A stretch of DNA of 64,000 bases. Origin: Deltaproteobacteria bacterium. GTDB taxonomy: Bacteria > UBA10199 > JACPAL01. Position 1 is the stretch's first letter. Every line of letters begins with the position of its first letter. Shown here piece after piece: positions 45,546-53,545 of this stretch. Position numbers and translations under genes: made by a program. Location of the stretch: the NCBI GenBank assembly GCA_016180845.1, contig JACPAK010000005.1, positions 43,125 through 107,124 of the forward strand, written 5' to 3'. Under the pieces are notes generated by a model. The model worked only from the letters and a program-made list of their open reading frames with translations, made no database searches and was not told the DNA's origin.

Positions 45546-46265
45546 CTAATCCTTAACGAGTTTGGAAATCTCTCTCTCCGCCCTCCGCAATTCCTCAGCG
45601 GTATCAACCTCCCACCAAGGGCCCAGTCCGCTTGCATCGAACACGGATGGGGCCTCACCCCACTCGATCAGCGTCGCAAGGATCTGTTCGACATTGACGT
45701 TATGTCCCCAGCGGGAAAGAGTCGCTTGCGCCGCATGCTTATAGGTCTTTAGAGACTCACGAGAACAGACAGTCATCCCAATATACCCCCCATCGTAAGT
45801 CACCATCTTCTTGTTAATTGACGTCAGATCTCCTGTCGTATCGAGACGGATCTTCATGTCATCATCCCCGAGCGGCCGATCAAAATCACAGGCAGCGACC
45901 ACCCCCTCCTTCTTCTCCAAAAATCCCCGAAAAAGACGACGTGGATAGATGTGATCGACATTGGCGAGCAAAAAACCGTCATCAAGGTAAGGAAATGATG
46001 TCAGTAAAGTCAAAATACTCCCCACTCTGAATTGGCGATTATGAAGAAGTCGATAGCTCCTGTGGCGTCCTTTAAGGGCTGCCTCTACGAGATGAAAACC
46101 ATATCCCCCGACAACAATCACCTCATCGAACGCCGCCTCATCACAGAGATCCAGAATCCGATAAAAAAGAGGTTGGTCCAGAAAAGGAACAACCGCTTTT
46201 GGTATTTGACGCGTTAATGTTCCCAGCCGACCTCCACGGCCGGCAGCTAAAATAACTGCTTTCAT
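45546..46265 (-). CDS. CTP:alcohol-phosphate cytidylyltransferase (inositol-phosphate type)
   Basis: 239 residues. Nucleotidyltransferase motifs: VILAAGRGGRLGTLT, IPKAVVPFL (Lys), NVDHIYP and GPWWEVDTAEEL. Together with the HAD phosphatase and CDP-alcohol phosphotransferase upstream it parallels IPCT/DIPPS, which makes CDP-inositol and phospho-di-inositol. Its start overlaps the HAD stop by 4 nt. The alcohol is not known here. Confidence 0.82.
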   Translation of the reverse strand: MKAVILAAGRGGRLGTLTRQIPKAVVPFLDQPLFYRILDLCDEAAFDEVIVVGGYGFHLVEAALKGRHRSYRLLHNRQFRVGSILTLLTSFPYLDDGFLLANVDHIYPRRLFRGFLEKKEGVVAACDFDRPLGDDDMKIRLDTTGDLTSINKKMVTYDGGYIGMTVCSRESLKTYKHAAQATLSRWGHNVNVEQILATLIEWGEAPSVFDASGLGPWWEVDTAEELRRAEREISKLVKD

Positions 46266-46900
46266 AAATAAGACTTAAGTTCCGAAAGAGACCGGATCAC
46301 ACGCACTTTTGGAAAATGATCCCGAAATTCTTTTTCGGAAAAGATTCCGGTCTTCGCAATGAAATCAATGGAGCACTCCTCTGCCCGTTCGGCATCTTTC
46401 AAGGAATCTCCCACGAAGAGAATGGACTGCGGTGTAACAGATAAAACCTTCTGAACATGACGAAAGTGATCGCGTCCTTTTGAAAAATTGGGCCTCCATC
46501 CAAGCACAAGATCTAATCGAACCTTTTTTTTCTTCAAAAACTCCTCAACAAGCTCTTGATAATTACTCGAAGAGACGACGACCTTGATTTTTTTGGACTG
46601 CAAATAACCAATTGTCTCACCGACATCCTCGCAAAATTCCTTTTCGAGATAGCTCGCCTTTTTTATCGATTCGAAACGCTGACAGGCGAGGGGATTACGG
46701 CAATCGCCTGGGAAAATAATCTCCAACTGCTCACGAAAGGGAATACCTGAGGTCTTGACATACGCCTCACTCCCCTGTGAAACAGGTAATTGATAAATGT
46801 CTCTCATGACCTCTGCCGCCAGAACAATGAAGCTATCCATCGAATCGACCAAGGTCCCATCAAAGTCAAAAACACAAACTGTCTTCTTATGATTTGGCAT
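46262..46900 (-). CDS. HAD-family phosphatase
   Basis: 212 residues from the ATG at 46900 (a TTG at 46921 is less likely). HAD motif I FDFDGTLVDS, motif II VVSSSN, and FVGDSLKDAERA (motif IV). Could dephosphorylate the alcohol-phosphate product of the neighbouring enzymes. It overlaps the CDP-alcohol gene by 14 nt. Confidence 0.85.
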   Translation of the reverse strand: MPNHKKTVCVFDFDGTLVDSMDSFIVLAAEVMRDIYQLPVSQGSEAYVKTSGIPFREQLEIIFPGDCRNPLACQRFESIKKASYLEKEFCEDVGETIGYLQSKKIKVVVSSSNYQELVEEFLKKKKVRLDLVLGWRPNFSKGRDHFRHVQKVLSVTPQSILFVGDSLKDAERAEECSIDFIAKTGIFSEKEFRDHFPKVRVIRSLSELKSYL

Positions 46901-47669
46901 CTGTCCCTTCCGCAAGTTCAAAGGCAGGTTTCTTCTTGAGACTCAGATAGAGTGTCAGAAGCGAGGCGACCGATGTGCCAACGGCAGCCAGGTAAGGAAT
47001 CGATTCAGAATATCCAAGCAGGGCAAGCATCATAAAGATGAAGGTAAAGGCATCTTTTTTCACCAGATATCTGCCGTAATGAATGAAATGTGAGAAAAAG
47101 CCACTCTCCTCCTTCACCGCCCCATTGACGACATCCTTTTCAAACGTAACAAGACTCCCCGAACGGCTATTTTTCTTAAGATAAATCAACATCAGACAGA
47201 GAAACAACACCGAAGAGGCGAGAGAGAGTGTGCCAATGATCAGGACCGACGGATCTCCAAGATGTCGATAGAGCCCCCATGTCAAACCGATCAAAAAGAC
47301 AAAATAGGTCATGCAATCACTGATCGTATCGAGCCACTGCCCGAACTGACTCGCCGTCCCGTTGAGTTTAGCAACCTCACCATCGACCCCATCAAGCACC
47401 GAGGCCAACTGGAAAAAAATGGCGCCCCACAAAATCCCTGCGGTGGACCCGAGGCTCGCAAGAACCCCGGACAGGATTCCAACCAGCATATTAAAATAGG
47501 TGATGGTATTGGGACGAACACCCCTTCGAGACAGGAGCAGGCTGATCGGAAGGGAAATCCGTTTGTTTAGGTGGCGCGCAACAATCCCTGTAGTTTTAGT
47601 GAGTATTTCCGAGCACTTAGCAACTTCAGCCTGAGTGGGCGATAACCATTTGAGATGTTTGTAAATCAT
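46887..47669 (-). CDS. CDP-alcohol phosphatidyltransferase (DIPPS-like)
   Basis: 260 residues, about six membrane helices. The family motif DGxxA(R/K)x8Gx3Dx3D is seen as DGEVAKLNGTASQFGQWLDTISD within ASVLDGVDGEVA. It transfers an alcohol-phosphate from a CDP-alcohol to a hydroxyl, here possibly with the cytidylyltransferase product. The N-terminal 45 residues are cytoplasmic. It is first of three overlapping genes. Confidence 0.85.
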   Translation of the reverse strand: MIYKHLKWLSPTQAEVAKCSEILTKTTGIVARHLNKRISLPISLLLSRRGVRPNTITYFNMLVGILSGVLASLGSTAGILWGAIFFQLASVLDGVDGEVAKLNGTASQFGQWLDTISDCMTYFVFLIGLTWGLYRHLGDPSVLIIGTLSLASSVLFLCLMLIYLKKNSRSGSLVTFEKDVVNGAVKEESGFFSHFIHYGRYLVKKDAFTFIFMMLALLGYSESIPYLAAVGTSVASLLTLYLSLKKKPAFELAEGTDAKS

Positions 47670-47699
47670 GGTTTCCGACTCCCGTCTCCAACCATTTCC

Positions 47700-47728
47700 G
47701 CGTCCACCCCCGCAGCGCGGGGGTACCC
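47700..47728. repeat. GC-rich hairpin between the cytochrome and CDP-alcohol genes
   Basis: CCCCCGC-AGC-GCGGGGG inside a weak GTCC...CGGAC pair. No T-run on either side, so not a clean terminator; it resembles the short palindromes elsewhere in the window. The two genes are in the same direction (minus). Confidence 0.45.
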
Positions 47729-47762
47729 GGACTTGGTCATAAACCGGCGCACCTTAGACCTA

Positions 47763-50420
47763 TTAGGGATTCAAATTCAAGAGATAATCCCGAATAACTT
47801 CAGCTTGCTTCTTACTATTCCCTCCGAGAATATCTTGCGGTGCCGCACTATCATCCGGGAGGAAACCGGGCATCACGACCCCCGGGGTAAACCTCTGAGG
47901 ATCCTTGAGCCACTCCGGAATAAATTCAGGTCGGATCCTCTCACGCACCAGCGCGAGGTCGGGACCCCATTGAGTCGGAGATCCGGGAGGCGGCGTATTG
48001 TTCCGTGCATGGCAGGAGTAACAACTAAAATAAGAAGGCGAAATCAGGTTTTCCGCCGCGACCCTGTCCTCCACCGACATTGACGGAGGATGAGTCGGAG
48101 AATAAAAATCAGATCGCACACCACTCAATCCTGAAAAATATTGAAGAACCCGATTCGTGTTCTGATCATCGAAACCAAATGTTGGCATCCTCACATCGAC
48201 CCACGGCCGAATCTTCTTGAAAGAAGGGTCCTTCAAAAACTTGAACATAAATTCCGGACGGACCCGTGCGCCGATCCCATCCAGGATCGGAGGAAATGCA
48301 GATCCCTCGGCGAGATGTTGCTGAATCAGTCCCCCCTCTCCCTCAATCACATGACATCCACGACAGTTGAGTCGTTCGACAAGACGCCTTCCCTCATCAA
48401 TCGCTTGCTGTTCAGGACGGCGATAGGTCATCAAATAGCGAGGCGGGACTTTTTCATTTTTCAAACCCTTTAGAAAGAGAACCAGGGCATCGATCTCATC
48501 ATCCTTCAGACGGAAATTGGGCATCTTGGAGCTGGTTTTTTCATTGAGATACATGCGAGGATTTTTGAGCTTGCCTTTGAGCCAATCCTCCCAGTTTCTT
48601 GGCACCTCAGTATCGCCAAAATCAAGGAGGGATACCTCTTTCTTTCCAAAATCAGTCAGCTCCACAGAGAGTCGGGAGGCCTTTTCAAAACCATTAATAG
48701 CATGACACCCATAACAACCAAATTGAGAAACGAGCAGGAATCCCTCCTTCGCCTCTTCAGGGTCGTCATAGGGGCTAGCGTCGCCCCCTCCACCGGCAGA
48801 GCCGGATGGAGCCTCCCCCTCAACGGCCCTTCGGGCCTGGTTTTCTTTGGTAAGAAAAGCGGTAATGTTGGCCGCCTCTTGAGAAGTCAAACGAAGATCG
48901 GGCATCCTGGCATCCGGATTGTAAGTCTTCGGATCCTGGATCCAGTTATAAATCCAATCAGCTGTTGTCTTCTCCATGATCCGATCGAGTGCTGGTGCCA
49001 GAGCACTTCCCTGACCTTTCAGGGTATGACACCCAATGCAGCCAACCGTCTCAAAAAGCCTCTTCCCTTCCTGAGAACTCCCTCCGGGATACTGACCAAA
49101 TGGAAACGAGTAAGCAGAGGATGATTGCAAGAGATAGGCGGCAATCTTTTCTGTCTGGCCGGGCGCATCGATATCAACAGGGGGGGTCGGCATGTTGGTC
49201 TCGGGAAGGTATTCCTCAGGATGTTTAATCCAGCGAATAAGCCATTCGGGATCGACCTTGCTCCGAACCTTGAGGAGAGAGGGAGCTATCTTTTGGGCCT
49301 CTTCAAAACCCTTGACGGCGTGACAACCGGTACACCCAAGATCCCAAAAGAGTTTTTTCCCCTTCAAATAAACAGGGGCAAAATTCAACTGCCATTGATC
49401 CTGATGACATTTATTGCAACTTGACTGGAGGGCATCTCCCCTGAGCAGATGTTCGGGCCAATGATGCTCAAACCCATGAACGAAATCCCCCTCCTCCATC
49501 GGCTCGCCTTTTATTTGGGTCGCCCGTCCCTGCCCCTGATGGCATGTGGTACAACCAAATTCTGAAATGGGATGAGCACCAAAAATCTCGCTTCGATGCG
49601 GATGGGTTTTAAAGGGATTTTTCTCGTTTTCGAATCCGTCGCGGTTCATGGAAACATGACACGATTCACAGCGATCGACAGCCCCCCAGCTGATTACCCC
49701 CCCCTTGCCAAGGTCATCGATTACCACCTGCTGAATCTCCAAGCCCCTTGACCGTATCGCCTTCTTTTTCTTTTCGAGTTTATCAAAAGGTTCCAGGTAA
49801 ACCTTTTCTTTGTCTTTCCATTTCTTTAATTCCTGCTCATAACGTGTGACGACCGATTGAACCTCAGCAACCCAACTCTCCAATTCTTTTACCTTCTGAT
49901 CATACTCGCGAATCTTCGCCTCCAACTCGGTATACTCTTGTTTGAAATGGGCCGCCTCCTGCTCTTTCTTGTGCTCAAGGGCATGCTTCCATTCGTAAAA
50001 GACCTCGTCCTGATCCGCCTTCGCAAATCCATAGCGTTGTTTCCCATCTGAAAGACGGTTCTTTCTCTCTTGGAGTTCGTCCTTGGTTTTTAGAAGCTCC
50101 GGACTCTCCATATTGACTTCAGCCTGTTCGATCTTCAATCGAATCTGACGAAGCGAAAGATCGTCCTCTCTCTCAGCAGTCATCGGGAGCTGATCACGAC
50201 GTTTATCTTCAATCTCCCAAGCCTCTTTTGTCTTGGCATACTCTTCCTCAACCCTCTTAAGCTCCAAGGTGTTAAATTCGCGCTGATACCTTTTCCAGCT
50301 CCTTCGATCGATCATCTCACTGTAAAAGGCCCAGACAGAAACAGCGAAAAAGAGAGAACCCAGGACAAAGAGCCATTTGGAGTAGGATTTGAGTTCGATG
50401 GGATCGGTTTCTTTGGCCAT
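47763..50420 (-). CDS. Membrane-anchored octaheme cytochrome c with coiled-coil neck
   Basis: 885 residues. One N-terminal membrane helix (15-33), a long charged coiled coil (about 45-235), then eight CxxCH heme sites at Cys251, 290, 335, 363, 461, 569, 686 and 800. The last five lie in mono-heme cytochrome-like units with following Met-Pro (for example TNMPTPPV, RMPDL, KMPNF, RMPTF, VMPGF), consistent with His-Met coordination; the first three probably have other ligands. It is the last gene of the Rieske/b operon and takes the place of cytochrome c1/f, so it should accept electrons from the Rieske protein and pass them on in the periplasm. Confidence 0.9.
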   Translation of the reverse strand: MAKETDPIELKSYSKWLFVLGSLFFAVSVWAFYSEMIDRRSWKRYQREFNTLELKRVEEEYAKTKEAWEIEDKRRDQLPMTAEREDDLSLRQIRLKIEQAEVNMESPELLKTKDELQERKNRLSDGKQRYGFAKADQDEVFYEWKHALEHKKEQEAAHFKQEYTELEAKIREYDQKVKELESWVAEVQSVVTRYEQELKKWKDKEKVYLEPFDKLEKKKKAIRSRGLEIQQVVIDDLGKGGVISWGAVDRCESCHVSMNRDGFENEKNPFKTHPHRSEIFGAHPISEFGCTTCHQGQGRATQIKGEPMEEGDFVHGFEHHWPEHLLRGDALQSSCNKCHQDQWQLNFAPVYLKGKKLFWDLGCTGCHAVKGFEEAQKIAPSLLKVRSKVDPEWLIRWIKHPEEYLPETNMPTPPVDIDAPGQTEKIAAYLLQSSSAYSFPFGQYPGGSSQEGKRLFETVGCIGCHTLKGQGSALAPALDRIMEKTTADWIYNWIQDPKTYNPDARMPDLRLTSQEAANITAFLTKENQARRAVEGEAPSGSAGGGGDASPYDDPEEAKEGFLLVSQFGCYGCHAINGFEKASRLSVELTDFGKKEVSLLDFGDTEVPRNWEDWLKGKLKNPRMYLNEKTSSKMPNFRLKDDEIDALVLFLKGLKNEKVPPRYLMTYRRPEQQAIDEGRRLVERLNCRGCHVIEGEGGLIQQHLAEGSAFPPILDGIGARVRPEFMFKFLKDPSFKKIRPWVDVRMPTFGFDDQNTNRVLQYFSGLSGVRSDFYSPTHPPSMSVEDRVAAENLISPSYFSCYSCHARNNTPPPGSPTQWGPDLALVRERIRPEFIPEWLKDPQRFTPGVVMPGFLPDDSAAPQDILGGNSKKQAEVIRDYLLNLNP

Positions 50421-50442
50421 AAATTATCGGGAAATATTTGCC

Positions 50443-51246
50443 CTAGATGTTAATCCCCACCCACGGAAGCACGCAGATATATTTAATATTCAATGTCCAC
50501 CGCAAAACCATTTTGATCGGGAGGGCCATCATCGTCAGGAAAAGAAAGGCAACAATTCCATAACGGACGGGACCCAGTTTTTGAAGCGTCTCATTTGTCT
50601 TGACCTTCATCAGATAAAAAACAGCCCCCAGAGAGTAGTAACCGCCAATGAGACTCAATCCAAACAAGGCAGCCACCACCTGATTTCTTAGAAAATCAAG
50701 ACCGAAGGTCTGGGCAAGCCACATGTTGAGATCGACATTGGTCAACGCAACAACCTTATGAGGATCCCACGCCTCCCATGGGGCAAAAAAGTTCCACCCC
50801 GGTCCTCTCAGAAAAACCCCGACGACAATCAGGGCAATCCAGAGGATCAGAAACCCAAAACAGTACATGCCGACGGCAAACGGTCTTTCACGGAAGGTAT
50901 AATAACCAGACCCTTTCGAATTGATATCGATATAAGGAATCACCATGAGACCAACGATAATCAAGGAAGGCAACAGAACCCCCGCAATCCACGGATCAAA
51001 GTAGACCAGCATCTCCTGCAGTCCGAGAAAATACCACGGCGCCTTCGAGGGATTCGGGGTCTTGGTCGGGTTAGCCGGTTCCTCCAGGGGGGCATCAATG
51101 GCAATAGACCAAATGGTTAAGAAAATAAGGACGAGGAGACCGACAATAAACTCCACACGAACAAGAAAAGGCCAGGTATGAATCTTGTCGGGATTCAATG
51201 AAGAGGGGGGAATGATTTGTTCTTCTGACTTATGTGGTTCTACCAT
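50443..51246 (-). CDS. Cytochrome b subunit IV-like (C-terminal half of split cytochrome b)
   Basis: 267 residues from the ATG that shares a base with the cytochrome b stop (TAATG). Segment NPSKAPWYFLGLQEML corresponds to the PEWY quinol-site region (PWYF here). About five hydrophobic helices, two more than plant petD. Forms the quinol oxidation pocket with the next gene's product. An earlier in-frame start would overlap the b gene and is rejected. Confidence 0.88.
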   Translation of the reverse strand: MVEPHKSEEQIIPPSSLNPDKIHTWPFLVRVEFIVGLLVLIFLTIWSIAIDAPLEEPANPTKTPNPSKAPWYFLGLQEMLVYFDPWIAGVLLPSLIIVGLMVIPYIDINSKGSGYYTFRERPFAVGMYCFGFLILWIALIVVGVFLRGPGWNFFAPWEAWDPHKVVALTNVDLNMWLAQTFGLDFLRNQVVAALFGLSLIGGYYSLGAVFYLMKVKTNETLQKLGPVRYGIVAFLFLTMMALPIKMVLRWTLNIKYICVLPWVGINI

Positions 51247-52049
51247 TAGAGTGGCCCCGAAATGCCCCCGTCTTTTCGAACACGCCAAAAATGCACAATC
51301 ATCAATATCGCTGCGGCAATTGGAATAAAGATACAATGCAAGACATAGAACCGAAGCAGCGTCGGCGCCCCAACCACAGTCCCTGCTGTCAAAAGCGACC
51401 GAGCATCATAACGCGGGGTCACAAGACCGGTGAGTTCCTGCATCTGTGCCGCAAATGGCCCCTCATGTCCCAGGAGCGGGGTCGCACGAGCCATGTTGGT
51501 TCCAACAGTAACGGCCCAAATTGAAAGCTGATCCCAAGGAAGCAGATAGCCGGTAAAGGAGAGAAGGAAGGTCAAGACAAGCAGCAAGACACCGACGACC
51601 CAGTTAAATTCCCGAGGTGGTTTGTAAGACCCTGTCATGAAGACGCGAAACATATGGAGCATGACCAAAATGACCATCAGATGGGCCGCCCATCGATGCA
51701 TGTTTCTCATGATCATCCCAAACGGGACATCGAACTGCAGATACTTCATGTCGACATAGGCATATTCAGCAACAGGTCGATAATAAAACATCAGGATGAC
51801 ACCGGTAACCACGGTTACGAGGAAAAAAAGGAAGGTGAGCCCACCGGCGCACCAGGTATAAGAGATCTTGATTCCATGCCGTCTCATTTTCGAAGGATGG
51901 AGGTGGAGGAAGACGTTCGATGCGGTCATCAAGACACGATTTCGTGGTGTGTCTTTGTACCCGTGACGAAAGATCGATTTCCAGACGTAGGAATCGACGA
52001 CCGTCTTTCGGATTTCTTCATACTTCGCTTTGAGTTGAATCAAATTCAT
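51246..52049 (-). CDS. petB: Cytochrome b6-like subunit of a bc-type quinol:cytochrome c reductase
   Basis: 267 residues. Heme-binding histidine pairs are 14 and 15 residues apart: HRWAAH...LH and LHCIFIP...VH, the second with b6-type spacing. YTWCAGG aligns with plant b6 FYCLGG, where that Cys binds the extra heme ci; it is present here. Also [18 protein letters not shown]. Coupled by ATGA to the Rieske gene. Together the split b subunits form the membrane core with quinone sites. Confidence 0.92.
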   Translation of the reverse strand: MNLIQLKAKYEEIRKTVVDSYVWKSIFRHGYKDTPRNRVLMTASNVFLHLHPSKMRRHGIKISYTWCAGGLTFLFFLVTVVTGVILMFYYRPVAEYAYVDMKYLQFDVPFGMIMRNMHRWAAHLMVILVMLHMFRVFMTGSYKPPREFNWVVGVLLLVLTFLLSFTGYLLPWDQLSIWAVTVGTNMARATPLLGHEGPFAAQMQELTGLVTPRYDARSLLTAGTVVGAPTLLRFYVLHCIFIPIAAAILMIVHFWRVRKDGGISGPL

Positions 52050-52582
52050 AAAACGATAAACGACTCCGGGTCCTCCCATTGCCCCTTCTCATACAGATAT
52101 TTCTTGCTTTTATCGATGATGAGATTTCCCTCCTCATCCATACGAATCGCAAGCCGCTCCAGAGGGCGAGGAGCCGGTCCCTCGAAATTAACACCATCTT
52201 TAGTAAAACCACTTCCATGGCAGGGACATTTGAACTTGCCCTCCAGAGGGAGCCAACGGGGCGTACAACCGAGATGGGTGCAGATCGCCTGGATCGCGTA
52301 GATCTTCCCCGCCTCACGGATAATCCAGACCCGTTGCTCTTCCTTGAATTTCTCACTCACCTCTCCCTCCACAAAATCCTCTATCTTCCCTGCCTTGAAA
52401 ACAGGAGAGGGTTCGAAAAGAACTCGTGGATAGAGAAGTCTCAAAAAACCGAGGAGCCCCAAACCGATCGCGGAGAGAAACGCCCCCCATCCGGCAAACC
52501 CAAAGAAATCTCGACGTGTCCAGAGATTCCTCTCGACCGGTTTTTCAACTAATTTCTCACTGCCTGGAATGTTCGTCTGCAT
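52046..52582 (-). CDS. qcrA: Rieske iron-sulfur subunit of the bc-type complex
   Basis: 178 residues. Twin-arginine motif RRDFFGF followed by a hydrophobic anchor ([19 protein letters not shown]) directs Tat export. Cluster motifs CTHLGC and CPCHGSGF give the [2Fe-2S] site and disulfide. First gene of the Rieske-b-subunit IV-octaheme c operon. Confidence 0.95.
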   Translation of the reverse strand: MQTNIPGSEKLVEKPVERNLWTRRDFFGFAGWGAFLSAIGLGLLGFLRLLYPRVLFEPSPVFKAGKIEDFVEGEVSEKFKEEQRVWIIREAGKIYAIQAICTHLGCTPRWLPLEGKFKCPCHGSGFTKDGVNFEGPAPRPLERLAIRMDEEGNLIIDKSKKYLYEKGQWEDPESFIVL

Positions 52583-52642
52583 TGTTTTTTTGAAAGTTTA
52601 CAAGAACTTAATAAAATTGAAAGCGGTATTTAACAAGCTGCG

Positions 52643-53545
52643 TTAGGCTGTCAAGGGATTTACCCAACGAATTTCTTTATCTTTTTTGAACCAGGTTAAC
52701 TGGCGTTTCGCATAGTGTCGCGTAGCGGTCTTGATCAGTTCAATCGCCAACTCGCGTTTCGTTTTTCCCGCAAGATAGATCGCCAGCTCCCTATAACCGA
52801 TCAGCTTCAAACCGGGTGCCTCAGCCCCCCATTTCTTGAGTAAAACCTCTGTCTCTTCGATCCAACCTTTCTGAATCATCTCATCGATGCGTGTCTCAAT
52901 ACGGCGATTGAGTTCATCGCGGGGGAGGGTGAGGCCGAGTTTTACAAAATCTCCCCCTTCCCCCTCTTTGTCAAAGAGGGGGACCGAGGGGGGGATTTTC
53001 CAAAAACTCGAAATCGACCTCCCGGTCAGCTCATACACCTCCAACGCCCGGATGATCCGCTGACGGTTGTAACCATCCATCTTTTTTGCTGCGGTGGGAT
53101 CAATCTTCTGGAGTCGCCTGTAGAGATGTTCAATCCCCTGCTCGCGAATCTCCCCCTCTAATCGAGCCCGAATCTCAGGATCGGCCGAAGGACCCTCAAA
53201 GATCCCCTCTTCAAGAACCTTGAGGTAGAGTCCCGTTCCACCGACGATAAAAACTTTTTTGCCCCTTTGTTGGATCTCGGTAATTGTTTGGAGGGCCTGC
53301 TTTCTAAAATCAGCAGCGCTGAATCGTTCCGAGGGATCGAGGATATCGATCAGATGAAAAGGAACGCCTCGTCGTTCTTCATCAGTTGGTTTTGCCGTCC
53401 CGATGTCGAGACCTCGATAGATTTGTCCGGAATCGGCGCTGATGATCTCCGCATTCTCTTTAAGGGCCAGGTCAATGGCGTAAGCGGTCTTGCCGACAGC
53501 GGTGGGGCCGCAAATGATAGTGACTATACCCTTCTTCGAAACCAT
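52643..53545 (-). CDS. miaA: tRNA dimethylallyltransferase MiaA with repeat insertion
   Basis: 300 residues. Adds dimethylallyl to A37 of UNN-reading tRNAs. Walker A GPTAVGKT, SADSGQIYRGLDIGTAKP, VGGTGLYLKVL, RIIRALEVYELTGR, then QLTWFKKDKEI near the end. Between SFWK and GLTLPRDEL the DNA holds the CTTTGACAAAG-type palindrome, giving [17 protein letters not shown] in a variable loop. Overlaps mutL by 22 nt. Confidence 0.96.
   Translation of the reverse strand: MVSKKGIVTIICGPTAVGKTAYAIDLALKENAEIISADSGQIYRGLDIGTAKPTDEERRGVPFHLIDILDPSERFSAADFRKQALQTITEIQQRGKKVFIVGGTGLYLKVLEEGIFEGPSADPEIRARLEGEIREQGIEHLYRRLQKIDPTAAKKMDGYNRQRIIRALEVYELTGRSISSFWKIPPSVPLFDKEGEGGDFVKLGLTLPRDELNRRIETRIDEMIQKGWIEETEVLLKKWGAEAPGLKLIGYRELAIYLAGKTKRELAIELIKTATRHYAKRQLTWFKKDKEIRWVNPLTA
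52947..52998 (-). repeat. CTTTGACAAAG-type palindrome inside miaA
   Basis: CCCCCTCTTTG-T-CAAAGAGGGGG (52960-52982), flanks AAATCTCCCCC and GGGGGGATTTT. On the coding (minus) strand it matches the thiC copy in orientation and peptide ([16 protein letters not shown]). Confidence 0.88.

Noticed and set aside
47700..47728. Rho-independent terminator before the octaheme cytochrome
   Set aside because: The hairpin lacks a T-run on both strands.
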